A stretch of DNA of 64,000 nt from CAITNM01 sp021298215 (GCA_046309815.1 JBKCOJ010000010.1:62001-126000), one strand, 5' to 3'. Counted from the stretch's first letter, positions 41,993 to 51,469 are shown. Notes: a model not told the origin generated them from the letters alone. Translations and numbers: made by a program.

Positions 41993-42423
41993 AAAACCTC
42001 AGGCAAACTTAAAGAGCTCAGTGCTTTTGTGATTGTACTGACCATGGTGCTTTCTTTTGAGGTTCCAATCGTTAATAGTAATTGTTTATCTAGCGAATTA
42101 AAGCAAAGAGTAACACCTCCTCTTGCTCCAACAGCTTCTCGCCTTTTTTGCATTACTTTGACTTCGGCGTCTGTATAAAGAGCTACACTATCCCAAAATA
42201 TTGGTAATTCAGGTATTTTGATTGCTGCTTGAAAACTTGGATCGTTAATATGCAGCTCATTATCAATATAATATTGTTGCCACTTATTGTGAGAAAATGC
42301 GCTGTAAATCACATCATTCTTTATTACACCGATACTCGCGTAACATATGCCATCTATGTGAATAGTCGACAGTAGGCTATCAACTAATTCATGTTTTTTA
42401 TGAAATAAAACTTGTTTTTTCAT
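41968..42423 (-). CDS. HTH-less LuxR-like autoinducer-binding domain protein (solo)
   Basis: A 151-residue protein carrying the LuxR ligand-domain signature: W48, Y52, D61-P62 and W77 (NKWQQYYIDNELHINDPSF, PIFWD). No DNA-binding domain. It is more divergent than the three LuxR-type genes at 26.8-28.7 kb. Translationally coupled to an MFS permease gene and lying between two such permeases. It might sense a metabolite or signal and act by protein contact; inference. Confidence 0.65.
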   Translation of the reverse strand: MKKQVLFHKKHELVDSLLSTIHIDGICYASIGVIKNDVIYSAFSHNKWQQYYIDNELHINDPSFQAAIKIPELPIFWDSVALYTDAEVKVMQKRREAVGARGGVTLCFNSLDKQLLLTIGTSKESTMVSTITKALSSLSLPEVLCSQLSSI

Positions 42424-42472
42424 GATAATATACTAAAAAAAATTCCTCTTCTGGTATCTAAAAGCATATACC

Positions 42473-43783
42473 TCAAACACTCGAAGCTTCTTCTAATCCC
42501 TCGTCTTCTTTTCTAATGCCCAGTTTCTCTAAGAAGCTTTCTTTTTCTCTCTTAACGCTAAGAATGGGAAACAGCAGCAGCCATAACACAGACGCTGCAG
42601 TAATATACATAGCTGGTGCTAAAAGGACATGAGTTTCTTTTAAGATATATGTCATAATTAACGCTGTTGTTCCGCCTGTTAAGGCCATTCCCATGGAAAA
42701 TCCAGAAGCAACACCGGTATAGCGAACTTCAGGCCAAAATTGTTGCTGAAGGAATATATGGGATGGTCCAACAAAACTTCCTACACCAATTCCAATAAAA
42801 ATTTGACCTAAAATAAGTTCTTCTGTTGCGCGTTCTTGAAGAAGAATGAATCCAAGCCAACTTGAGAAAATAGTGATTATGGAAGCTAAAATCATTGAAT
42901 TGTGCGGCGTAATTTTATCAGACATGCGGCCAAAAATAGGACAGCTTAACATGAAAGCCAACATCCCAAAAACATTGTAAAACAAACTAACTTCTAATTT
43001 TATGTTCAAATATTGGATGACGTACAAATTTAAAAAGCCAAATAAGGTGTAGATCAAAATCCCATTGAAGGCGCCAGCAGTAATGGCAAGTATATATTGC
43101 TTAGGATATTTTTTGATAATTTCAAGAATAGGCAGACCACGAATAGGTTTTCTTTTCATAAAATCTTCTGTTTCCATGGCTTTTTTTCGTAAAATAAAAC
43201 CAATGACAGCGACGCAAGCTCCAAGGTAAAAGGGAATTCGCCAGGCTTGCTCAAAATGTAAAAAATTTGTGACAATATAAGCGATAAAAGTGGCACTAAC
43301 AGCACCCATTACACAAGATGCTGATATCAGCCCACTAATCATGCCTGGTTTTGCTTTCATGTGTTCTAAAGCAAAAATTGCAGCACCATTGTACTCACCG
43401 CCGGCGCTTAATCCTTGGATTAAACGGCAGCAAAGTAATATGCAGGGTGCTGCTAACCCGATAGTGGTGTAAGAAGGCAGAAGCCCAATGATAAGCGTCG
43501 GTAATCCCATTAGCAGGATGGAGAGAGTAAGTGCTTGTTTTCGACCATGCTTATCGCCAATATAACCAAATAGTAGGGCACCTAGAGGCCTTGTCCAAAA
43601 TGCGGCTGAAAAAGCAAAGATACCACCGAGTAAGGCAGCAAATTCATTTTCTGCTGGAAAAAAATTCCTGCCTAAGATTACGATGAAAACTCCGCATAGA
43701 GTAAAGTCATAGAACTCTAAAGCTTGGCCGATAAGGCAAGGTATTAAAATTTTTCTTCTTAATTCGCTGATGTTTGCAGGCAT
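42473..43783 (-). CDS. MFS transporter (ProP-like) B
   Basis: A 436-residue permease with about 12 membrane segments and the ProP-type signatures ALEFYDFTLCGVFIV and GYIGDKHGRKQAL. Paralogue of MFS A. I chose the ATG at 43783, which has GAGGAG upstream. Its last codons (GLEEASSV) form the right copy of the 27 bp direct repeat. Substrate unknown. Confidence 0.88.
   Translation of the reverse strand: MPANISELRRKILIPCLIGQALEFYDFTLCGVFIVILGRNFFPAENEFAALLGGIFAFSAAFWTRPLGALLFGYIGDKHGRKQALTLSILLMGLPTLIIGLLPSYTTIGLAAPCILLCCRLIQGLSAGGEYNGAAIFALEHMKAKPGMISGLISASCVMGAVSATFIAYIVTNFLHFEQAWRIPFYLGACVAVIGFILRKKAMETEDFMKRKPIRGLPILEIIKKYPKQYILAITAGAFNGILIYTLFGFLNLYVIQYLNIKLEVSLFYNVFGMLAFMLSCPIFGRMSDKITPHNSMILASIITIFSSWLGFILLQERATEELILGQIFIGIGVGSFVGPSHIFLQQQFWPEVRYTGVASGFSMGMALTGGTTALIMTYILKETHVLLAPAMYITAASVLWLLLFPILSVKREKESFLEKLGIRKEDEGLEEASSV
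42475..42501. repeat. 27 bp direct repeat, right copy
   Basis: Identical to 39564-39590. Here it is the coding 3' end of MFS B. This is the only long exact repeat I noticed in the window. Confidence 0.9.
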
Positions 43784-43928
43784 AATACTCCTCGACAATC
43801 AGATCAAAGACTACTTAGCCTTAATATAGTGCTGCGATTTACAAATATCAATAAAATTAAAATATAAAAAATAATAACGGCAGTTATGCGTTTAAGTTTA
43901 ATCTATTTAAGTCGAGAACTTTTATCTC

Positions 43929-44420
43929 TTAGTGCTTGCCGTATTTAGATGCATGAGCTTTCATATCAGCGCCCATCTCTTCAAATCGACCTTTCATTTT
44001 TGCATGAATCTCTTTGCCAGAATTAGACAGAACACTATTAACGTTTTTTGAATGCTCAACAGTACGTTGCAATGAATGTTGTATCGTATCAGAATATTTT
44101 GACATATCGATGGGCTGACCAGGTTTTTGCGTCATAGCAGCGCGCATCATCGAATTCATTTCTTCGAAAGTTTGCTTAACGAATTCACTTTGCATTTTTG
44201 CTAAGGATTTAAGCACATCAAGGGCAACTTTATTAGCTTCACCAATAGCCTCAAGATTTTTCTTGTGATTTTCCATTATTTTTTCATGGTGCGGCTTCGA
44301 TTCTTTGGCAAAATCAGAAAATTTCTCAAACATTTCTTTCGCTGTTTGCGTATATTTATGTTGTTGTTCTTTCCAATCCGCTTTACCTGCGTGTCCTTTA
44401 GCATTTTTTGCTTGTGCCAT
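43929..44420 (-). CDS. Phasin family protein
   Basis: A 163-residue, helix-rich, Lys/Glu/Met-rich protein with the phasin pattern (EAIGEANKVALDVLKSLAKMQSEFVKQTFEEM). Phasins coat polyhydroxyalkanoate granules, but no PHA synthase gene is in this window. It may have another surface or chaperone role. It lies 53 bp downstream, in the minus sense, of nothing related; the sensor kinase stop is at 44474. Confidence 0.75.
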   Translation of the reverse strand: MAQAKNAKGHAGKADWKEQQHKYTQTAKEMFEKFSDFAKESKPHHEKIMENHKKNLEAIGEANKVALDVLKSLAKMQSEFVKQTFEEMNSMMRAAMTQKPGQPIDMSKYSDTIQHSLQRTVEHSKNVNSVLSNSGKEIHAKMKGRFEEMGADMKAHASKYGKH

Positions 44421-44473
44421 ATGAATACCCTAACGTTTATTTTTGTATTCACGCACTGCTTACCTTATCTAGA

Positions 44474-45844
44474 TCAAGACCTCGGAAACGTTAGAATGAC
44501 TCTAAGTCCTCCGTGCGGAGATTGATCAAGGCGAATCCTGCCGCCATGGCTGCGTACAGCGTCTCGTACAATACTGAGACCAAGTCCTGTACCACCTTCA
44601 TCTAAATTACGCGCTGTGTCTTGGCGAAAAAAGGGTTGGAATACTTGTTCCCGATTTTTTTCAGGAATTCCTGGCCCATCATCATCAACAATAATCTCAC
44701 AGTGGCGTACATTTAGCTTGAGGTGAACCCAAGTATGCGATGCGTACCTATTAGCATTTAACAATAAATTAGTTAAACAACGGTTAAAAAGTTGTAATTT
44801 TATTTGAATTATGGGGTTATCTGAGGGAATAAATTCAATTGGATTTTTCTTGCCAGGTAAATTATCAATAATTTCTTGAATACAGCTAGCAATAGGGACA
44901 GCTTGGCGTGATTCACTGGCAGTGCCCTTTGCATAGGCTAAAAATCCTTCAACCATTAATTGCATTTGTTTAAGATCTTCTTGTAACAGAGTATTTTCTT
45001 CGTTCTCAGGCATCATCGCCAGCTGAAGTTGCATGCGAGTGATAGGCGTTCTCAAATCATGAGAAACACTGGCTAGCATTTGAGTACGTTCATGTAAATG
45101 ACGCTGAATACGTGCACGCATGATATTAAAAATCCGACTGAGCATGCGAAGTTCGAGGGCGCCTTCAATTTTTAGCTCTCCTAAATCATCGCCTTTACCG
45201 AAACGATCGGCAGCTTCTGCAAGTCGCCGAAGAGGTCTAATCTGGTTGCGCATAAAGATAGAGGCAACCAAAAACAATAAAAGAGCTGATGAAGTTGTCC
45301 AAATCAACACCAATGGCGTGGTTTTACTGAAAAGCCGCTTTCTCGGCAAAGAAACTTCTAAAACACCTTTCGTTTTTGCTTCAACCGAAATGAATATTTT
45401 ATCAGCGTTCATTCTTAGGTAATATGCGGGCTTTTTCCGACTTCCCTGGCTAAATTCTTCAGAGTGCAGAGCTTCGTTTAAAGCATCTTCCATAAACCCA
45501 TATAGCCATGTTTCTTTATGTGCGCCATATTTATCAAGGGTATTTTGAGGAACAAAATGTACATCAAGTCCCATATACTTCTGTGCCGCTTGCTGTATCG
45601 ATTTGATAGATTTAGGATCTCTTTCTACCCAATCCATAACCATGGCCACGTCACCTGCAATAGTTCTTGAAAATTGTCGCAGAATTGTTTCGGTATGTCG
45701 GTCGAAAAAAATGTACCCAAGCACTACCTGTACTAACAATAAGGGTGTTAATAGAATAATTAGGGCGCGACTAAATAAGCCGGTGGGTAATATTTTTTTT
45801 AAAAGTCTTTTGGGATTTTTTAAAATATTTATGAGTCCGGACAT
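44474..45844 (-). CDS. Sensor histidine kinase (EnvZ-like)
   Basis: A 456-residue inner-membrane kinase: two membrane helices (~24-48 and ~178-198) flanking a periplasmic sensor, HAMP, H-box with the phospho-accepting His in ASVSHDLRTPITRMQ, N-box LTNLLLNANRYA, and DDDGPGIP and GTGLGLSIV glycine boxes. It overlaps the response regulator gene by 16 bases. The signal sensed is unknown. Confidence 0.93.
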   Translation of the reverse strand: MSGLINILKNPKRLLKKILPTGLFSRALIILLTPLLLVQVVLGYIFFDRHTETILRQFSRTIAGDVAMVMDWVERDPKSIKSIQQAAQKYMGLDVHFVPQNTLDKYGAHKETWLYGFMEDALNEALHSEEFSQGSRKKPAYYLRMNADKIFISVEAKTKGVLEVSLPRKRLFSKTTPLVLIWTTSSALLLFLVASIFMRNQIRPLRRLAEAADRFGKGDDLGELKIEGALELRMLSRIFNIMRARIQRHLHERTQMLASVSHDLRTPITRMQLQLAMMPENEENTLLQEDLKQMQLMVEGFLAYAKGTASESRQAVPIASCIQEIIDNLPGKKNPIEFIPSDNPIIQIKLQLFNRCLTNLLLNANRYASHTWVHLKLNVRHCEIIVDDDGPGIPEKNREQVFQPFFRQDTARNLDEGGTGLGLSIVRDAVRSHGGRIRLDQSPHGGLRVILTFPRS

Positions 45845-46512
45845 AGAGCATATCCTACGTGTCGAATTGTTTTTAAATATTTGCCTGCTTCATCTTCAAG
45901 CTTACGTCGTAATCTATTGATTTGTACATCAATACTTCTGTCGCTAATGACAAACCCAATACGTTGGGCAAGGTCACTTCGTGTGAAAGGTTGATACGGG
46001 TGCTGAGCAAGGATGCGCAAGACAATTTGCTCAGTAGAGGTGAGGCGTACTTCTTCGTTGTTTTTATATAACGCTGATTTTTCTACTTTAAAAATATATT
46101 CGCCAAGACGTAAATCAATCCCTACAGGTTGCCTAATGCTTGTGCGTCGCAACACTGTTTCAATCCGTGCAATGAGTTCTTTTGGCTCAAAAGGCTTAGT
46201 AAGATAATCATCAGCGCCAGACATGAGACCGTGAATTTTTTCATCCAAGCCATCTTGGGCTGATAATAAAATAACGGGAATTTGCTTATAAGAGGATTGT
46301 TTCGTGCGCATTGAACTGAGCAATTCTAGTCCTGATTCTTTGGGCATCATGATATCAAGAATCATAATGTCAAACTGTTGCGCTGCAAGCTGGGCTCGTG
46401 CTTGTGCGGCATTAGAGGCTGTTTGCACTCTATAATTGTAATCGCTCAAGAATTTGCGCAATAAGTCTCTCAAGCGCATGTCATCATCAACAATTAATAC
46501 TAAGGGTAGCAC
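45829..46512 (-). CDS. OmpR-family response regulator
   Basis: Receiver domain with the acidic pair in VLIVDDDM, phospho-accepting Asp in MILDIMMP, and K in LTKPFEPKELIA, followed by a winged-helix DNA-binding domain (TSTEQIVLRILAQHP ... DRSIDVQINRLRRKLE). 227 residues, GTG start at 46512 inside the end of bolA. Pairs with the adjacent histidine kinase. Confidence 0.95.
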   Translation of the reverse strand: MLPLVLIVDDDMRLRDLLRKFLSDYNYRVQTASNAAQARAQLAAQQFDIMILDIMMPKESGLELLSSMRTKQSSYKQIPVILLSAQDGLDEKIHGLMSGADDYLTKPFEPKELIARIETVLRRTSIRQPVGIDLRLGEYIFKVEKSALYKNNEEVRLTSTEQIVLRILAQHPYQPFTRSDLAQRIGFVISDRSIDVQINRLRRKLEDEAGKYLKTIRHVGYALCPDS

Positions 46513-46796
46513 GCAAGACTACTTTCTTCTGGAGTTTTTAAATCATACCTGGCCGAGTGTAATCCTAATGTAAAAAACTCATTTAACCAACTATTTACCA
46601 GACGTTGCCTTTCAACACGCGATAGTCCTTCAAACAAATTTGAAACAATCTGAATAGCTATATGGCTGAGACCAACACGGGGATCATGGCCAACATGACC
46701 TTTATGCTTATTGGATTCGTCAATAACATGCAAAAGGGCATCATTATCTAGATGATTATTGAGTGTGCTTGTGATCTGATCAATGCTTATGCGCAT
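46500..46796 (-). CDS. BolA family protein
   Basis: A 98-residue BolA-type protein: DESNKHKGHVGHDPRVGLSHIAIQIVS with the conserved His and SH positions, and a shortened helix-turn-helix-like end (RVERQRLVNSWLNEFF). BolA proteins pair with monothiol glutaredoxins in Fe-S handling. It overlaps the regulator gene by 13 bases and the UPF0114 gene by 17 bases. Confidence 0.85.
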   Translation of the reverse strand: MRISIDQITSTLNNHLDNDALLHVIDESNKHKGHVGHDPRVGLSHIAIQIVSNLFEGLSRVERQRLVNSWLNEFFTLGLHSARYDLKTPEESSLACYP

Positions 46797-47322
46797 TTAA
46801 AACCTCAAGGTGTTGCTGGGAAATTTTTGCGGTATACGCTAAAGCAACGGCAGAGATTAAAAAGGTGACATGGATAACAACTTGCCATTTAATGGTGACC
46901 TCAAGCATTTGTGGGGCATTAATAAATGTCTTTAATAGATGAATGGATGAAATGCCGATAAGGGCCATCGAAAGCTTAATTTTCATCGTGTTGGCATTAA
47001 CATGGCCCAGCCAATCTGGTGAATCAGGGTGACTATCCATACCAAGCTTGCTTACAAACGTTTCGTAACCGCCAATGATCACCATGATTAATAAATTTGA
47101 AATCATGACAACATCTATAAGGTTCAAAACAACCAGCATAATTTCCGTTTCACCATACACTTTTAAGCTTGTTAAAAGGTGCCAAACTTCTTTGGTAAAT
47201 CGATGCACATAAATTGCTTGAGCGATAATTAAGCCAAAGTACAAAGGCGCTTGCAGCCATCGGCTGGAAAAAATAGTTAGAGCGAGCCCATGTTCGAATA
47301 ATGTTTTACGTGATGCCATCAT
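46780..47322 (-). CDS. UPF0114 (YqhA-like) membrane protein
   Basis: A 180-residue protein with four membrane helices, matching the UPF0114/TIGR00645 family (LNLIDVVMISNLLIMVIIGGYETFVSKL). Function unknown. First gene of the overlapping UPF0114 - bolA - response regulator - kinase operon. Confidence 0.85.
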   Translation of the reverse strand: MMASRKTLFEHGLALTIFSSRWLQAPLYFGLIIAQAIYVHRFTKEVWHLLTSLKVYGETEIMLVVLNLIDVVMISNLLIMVIIGGYETFVSKLGMDSHPDSPDWLGHVNANTMKIKLSMALIGISSIHLLKTFINAPQMLEVTIKWQVVIHVTFLISAVALAYTAKISQQHLEVLNAHKH

Positions 47323-47377
47323 GCTTTCTTAAACTAAAAACTTTAGTTCACAGGATACTGTAAAAAGAAAGAACACT

Positions 47378-48440
47378 CTAGCTGTTGTTTGAATTTTCTT
47401 GTGAAGGTTCTATTCGAAGTGGTTGGGTTGATTGCCAAGTTATCGTATCTATAAATGTAAAACTACAAAGAGCTGAAATTAATTCAGTTCTATAGGGTGT
47501 TGGGTCGCCAAGAGATTCAAGGTATTTTATGGATTCATCTATCTTTGAGTAGATAAAGGATTTTTCTTTTTGACTCATCTCGAAAATACGAGAATTATTC
47601 TCATATTTTTCTATGACTTCTAAGCGAATATTTTTTAAGTTGCTACGATTTTTCGTTTGTAAACCAGCTTCATAGCCGAGATGTGCTTTATCTAAATATT
47701 GCGTTTGAATTTGTGCAAAAAGTACGATTGGATAATCCAGATATGAAATAGTTCGAAGAGCATAATTGTAGGGTTTGTAAGCTAAATTCTTGCGTTGGGC
47801 TTCATTTGTAATTGGTGTTACTTGTATACCTAGCGCAGGTTCTTCACAATGCGCATTGCTACCTTCAAGAAAGTATCCTTCTTCCATTCATAACAAAAAG
47901 CGCAGCGCATAGAAAAGCGTTCCTCCATGCGATACGTCGATTTGTTGATCAAGTTGCAGTTCTGTGCCAGTTGGTCCGAGGTAAGGGAGAGGGCAATTTT
48001 TAGGATACAAATATGTTGGCAGATTTTGCTTATTTGTATACGCCGAATACGCCGAAACAATATACATGATTTTATCTTTAAAAATTGTCGCAACATTGTT
48101 AATGTGCTTTTCGACAAACATACTTTGATGGAGATTGTTCCCCGATTCCCCCTGAAAGTAGCGTTTTACTGGGACATTTAAGTATAAATATCCTAAATAT
48201 TTTAGTTCACCCCATTGCTGCCTTGCAGCAGCAGAATCAATTGCTTGGATTACGGTTTGAGAATTCTCTAAAAGCCATTTTAATCGGCTTTCTTGGGTAT
48301 AATCAGGGTGAACAAGGATATCCGGTGATTGGAGATATGCAGTCATTATCATCATTATTAAGGTGTTCATTTGTAGCTGCGCCATGTATCAAGATGCTAT
48401 GCAAAAATACTGCGGTGCTTATTAGTTTTAAAATCTTCAT
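47378..48440 (-). pseudogene. Decayed gene for an exported protein
   Basis: Three pieces on the minus strand look like one gene. A signal peptide starts at ATG 48440 (MKILKLISTAVFLHS...HGAA). Its frame stops after ~44 codons. The next frame (to 47888) gives a ~150-residue mature-like sequence. A TGA (47890-47888) then interrupts it, and the same frame continues directly as ATGGAAGAAGG for 169 residues to 47378. One frameshift and one nonsense codon thus separate a ~340-residue exported protein from function. No family recognised. Separate short genes are the alternative. Confidence 0.55.
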
Positions 48441-48572
48441 TTTATCTTTTGAAAATTAATTACCTATAAGAGCAATATAGTGATTTTTTTTGAGAAAGCA
48501 AGCCATTGCCTATGCCCAGATAAAAATCTCTAATTAACAATGCCTTAAGATTTGCTGGTTCATAATAAGGGT

Positions 48573-50936
48573 ATGAAAGCACCGATACCTATTGAAAAGA
48601 TTGGCATTCCGCTGCATCCATGCAGCTCGGCGGTTTTTTTGCCAAAAAAACGCCTTAATAAGTTTGCTATTTCCTTGTTTGATCTGTCTTCTCATGAACG
48701 TGCTAAAGAAGCCATAGAATTTGGTCTTAAAATGCGTAACAAGCGCTTCCATATTTTTGTTATCGGTGATGATCGCAGTGGGCGTATGAGCACAACGATG
48801 GGCTATTTACATGAGTATGTAAAAAAGCTTCCTCAGCCTCCTGATTGGGTGTATGTTAACAATTTTCAGGAGAGCAACCGTCCGCTTCCATTTAAGATGC
48901 CGTCCGGGCAGGGTGCATATCTTCAATCAAAAACCCATGAACTGCTGCAAAATGCCAGTACAATTCTTGGGAAAATTTTTAGCTCCAGTCAATTTCGTAA
49001 GCAAATGGATAGCCTAAGTCACTATCAACAATCGCAAATTGATCAACAAACACAAGATTTGCAAAGTCAAGCACGTGCAAAAGGGTTTGAATTAATTTCT
49101 GGTATTGATGGCTTATCCTTAGAGTTACAAGATACAGAAGAAGAGAATCCTGGGGAGGAGAAGTCTCCAAAGGATCTTGTCTCGTTGCGGAATGCCTTAG
49201 CACGCCTTAGCATTGCGGCAAATATAGCCAATCAGCGCATTGAAAAACAAATTGCTCAACTCAAGCAAAGTACCGCAAGAAAAGTATTAACTCCCCTTTT
49301 TCAAGTATATAAAGAAGAATTTTCAACCTATTTAAAAGGATGGATTGACGAATTTAAGCGCGATCTTTTGCAAAATCTTTCACTTTTGTTTGATGAAGAA
49401 AATCCAAAGGCAAAGCTTAATAAAGCGGCAGTTGAACGCTATGGCATTAACGTGCTTATTGATCACTCGAAAAAGCCAGGAGCACAAGCTGTTTTAGAGC
49501 CAAAGCCAACGTATGAAAATCTATTTGGTTCCATTAAATACCGAAATAATCCATCCACGGGAAGTATTGAAACGAATTTTAATCTTATTCGTCCAGGTGC
49601 TTTGCATCGTGCAAATGGTGGAATTTTGGTGCTGCGTGCAGATGAAATTGCAAAAGATGAAGATGCATGGGCAATGCTAAAATCAGCACTACGCGATAGC
49701 AAAATTACAATTCGTGAACGCTACAGAGAAGGTGGTACGCCGCTTGATGATGCGCCAAGTCCTCGTTCTATACCATTGAATTTGCAAGTGTTTTTAGTGG
49801 CATCGCCAGCTTGGTATTATAGCTTCTTTTTACAAGATCCTGACTTCCCATCGTACTTTAAAATACGTGCGGAAATTGATTCGGATTTGCCGGCAACGTC
49901 TGACAATATTACTCATTATCAAAAACTTATACGCTCAACTTGCTTAAGAGAAACTGGCCGAGATATTACGTCTGCAGCGATTTCTTATCTCACCGGATAT
50001 AGCTCAAGGTGGGCAAGGGATCGTGAGAAACTTTCAGCAAAATTTGAATTGATTGGTGATATTTTGGCAGAAGCTGATGCTATTGCCAGCGAAACCTCGA
50101 AGAAAAAGCCTATCGATGAAAATGTTATAGATCAGGTTTTTTTGCAGCGCCGTCGCCGCAATGCTCGACTTGAAGATGGTACATTAGAAGATATTCAACG
50201 CAATCAAGTTCTTATTGATACGCAAGGAAAAAAGGTTGGGCTCGTTAATGGTCTCACCATTTTAAGTATTAGTGATCGCAGTTTTGGTATACCTGCACGT
50301 ATTAGCGCGCGCACCTATGTGGGAGAGGAGGGTGTTGTAAATATTGAACGTTTAACTGACTTAGGCGGTCCAATTCAACAAAAAGGCGCGTTTATTCTGG
50401 AAGGTTTTCTAAATGGTGTTTTTGCTCAGAAGTATCCACTTTCGTGTTCTTGTTCTTTAACGTTTGAGCAAAATTATTCCGATGTTGAGGGGGACAGTGC
50501 TTCCATGGCGGAGTTAATCTCCATTTTATCCTCCTTAGCAAATGTGTCCGTGCGACAAGATATTGCGATAACAGGGTCAATCAATCAGTTTGGAAGTGCT
50601 CAAGTTGTAGGTGGCATCCATACAAAAATTGAAGGTTTTCACAGGCTTTGTAAAGAGCGGGGCTTTACTAAAACTCAAGGCGTTATTATTCCTAATGCAA
50701 ATGTGGCAAACCTAACATTGCGCCCTGAAGTGGTTGAAGATATTGCAGCAGGAAATTTCCAAATTTGGGGTGTTGATGATATTTACGAAGCAGTAGAATT
50801 AATGACGGGTATTCCTGCCGGCATAAAGGTAAACGACGTGGGACAGATTGTCGGTGCTTTTAAAAAGGATAGCGTTTTTTATAAAGCTGCCGAAACCTTG
50901 AAAGTTTTCCATCAACGCTTGAAAAGCAGGCGCTGA
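48573..50936 (+). CDS. Lon-like protease (LonC/YcbZ type) with degenerate Walker A
   Basis: A 787-residue protein. The C-terminal S16 protease domain holds the catalytic Ser in EGDSASMAEL and Lys in GGIHTKIEGF. The N-terminal AAA+ half has IGDDRSGRMST where a Walker A would read GxxGxGKT, so the P-loop lysine is missing. A helical insertion of ~150 residues lies at residues 110-240. ATP-independent proteolysis, as in LonC, is likely. ATG 48573 is my choice; TTG 48552 is in frame and neither has a good ribosome-binding site. Confidence 0.85.
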   Translation: MKAPIPIEKIGIPLHPCSSAVFLPKKRLNKFAISLFDLSSHERAKEAIEFGLKMRNKRFHIFVIGDDRSGRMSTTMGYLHEYVKKLPQPPDWVYVNNFQESNRPLPFKMPSGQGAYLQSKTHELLQNASTILGKIFSSSQFRKQMDSLSHYQQSQIDQQTQDLQSQARAKGFELISGIDGLSLELQDTEEENPGEEKSPKDLVSLRNALARLSIAANIANQRIEKQIAQLKQSTARKVLTPLFQVYKEEFSTYLKGWIDEFKRDLLQNLSLLFDEENPKAKLNKAAVERYGINVLIDHSKKPGAQAVLEPKPTYENLFGSIKYRNNPSTGSIETNFNLIRPGALHRANGGILVLRADEIAKDEDAWAMLKSALRDSKITIRERYREGGTPLDDAPSPRSIPLNLQVFLVASPAWYYSFFLQDPDFPSYFKIRAEIDSDLPATSDNITHYQKLIRSTCLRETGRDITSAAISYLTGYSSRWARDREKLSAKFELIGDILAEADAIASETSKKKPIDENVIDQVFLQRRRRNARLEDGTLEDIQRNQVLIDTQGKKVGLVNGLTILSISDRSFGIPARISARTYVGEEGVVNIERLTDLGGPIQQKGAFILEGFLNGVFAQKYPLSCSCSLTFEQNYSDVEGDSASMAELISILSSLANVSVRQDIAITGSINQFGSAQVVGGIHTKIEGFHRLCKERGFTKTQGVIIPNANVANLTLRPEVVEDIAAGNFQIWGVDDIYEAVELMTGIPAGIKVNDVGQIVGAFKKDSVFYKAAETLKVFHQRLKSRR

Positions 50937-50976
50937 CAAGCTAAAGTAGCGCATTAAATAAAAGGTTACTTTCAAC

Positions 50977-51324
50977 ATGATTAAAACAGCTACAGGTCTT
51001 CAGTATGAAGATGTCGAAGAAGGCACAGGGATTTCTCCAAAAAAGGGGCAAGTAATTTTTGTGCACTACACAGGTACACTTGAAGATGGGCAAAAATTCG
51101 ATAGTTCTCTCGACCGAGGAGAACCGTTGCAATATACGCACGGTGTTGGCATGGTTATTCAGGGTTGGGAAGAAGGCTTAGCAACCATGAAAGTGGGCGG
51201 TAAACGTCGTTTACATATTCCGTCGCATTTAGGATATGGTGAAAGAGGTGCTGGAAGAATTATTCCTGCTAATGCAAATCTCATTTTTGATGTAGAGTTG
51301 ATTGACGTGATTGATGCAGAGTAA
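50977..51324 (+). CDS. FKBP-type peptidyl-prolyl isomerase
   Basis: A 115-residue FKBP domain: VFVHYTGTLEDGQKFDSSLDRG, GWEEGLATMKVGGKRRLHIPSHLGYG and IPANANLIFDVEL. No signal peptide, so cytoplasmic. A hairpin at its end probably terminates transcription. Confidence 0.95.
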   Translation: MIKTATGLQYEDVEEGTGISPKKGQVIFVHYTGTLEDGQKFDSSLDRGEPLQYTHGVGMVIQGWEEGLATMKVGGKRRLHIPSHLGYGERGAGRIIPANANLIFDVELIDVIDAE

Positions 51325-51332
51325 TCTGCATC
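51313..51332 (+). terminator. Hairpin at the end of the FKBP gene
   Basis: GATGCAGA-GTAA-TCTGCATC forms an 8 bp stem with a 4 base loop across the stop codon, followed by GTTT. A second imperfect hairpin follows at ~51336-51363. Confidence 0.55.
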
Positions 51333-51393
51333 GTTTGCTGATCTATTTTAGGATCGACAGCAGACTCATTTTAGGCTAGTAATTATACTTTGC

Positions 51394-51469
<76 letters not shown>

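Noticed and set aside
39564..42501. CRISPR-like or IS-type repeats
   Set aside because: Only two copies 2.9 kb apart, no transposase and no regular spacers; kept as a direct-repeat-bounded segment.
47888..47890. TGA read as tryptophan
   Set aside because: Several intact genes in the window end properly in TGA (for example rppH, dapB, acsA), so recoding is unlikely.
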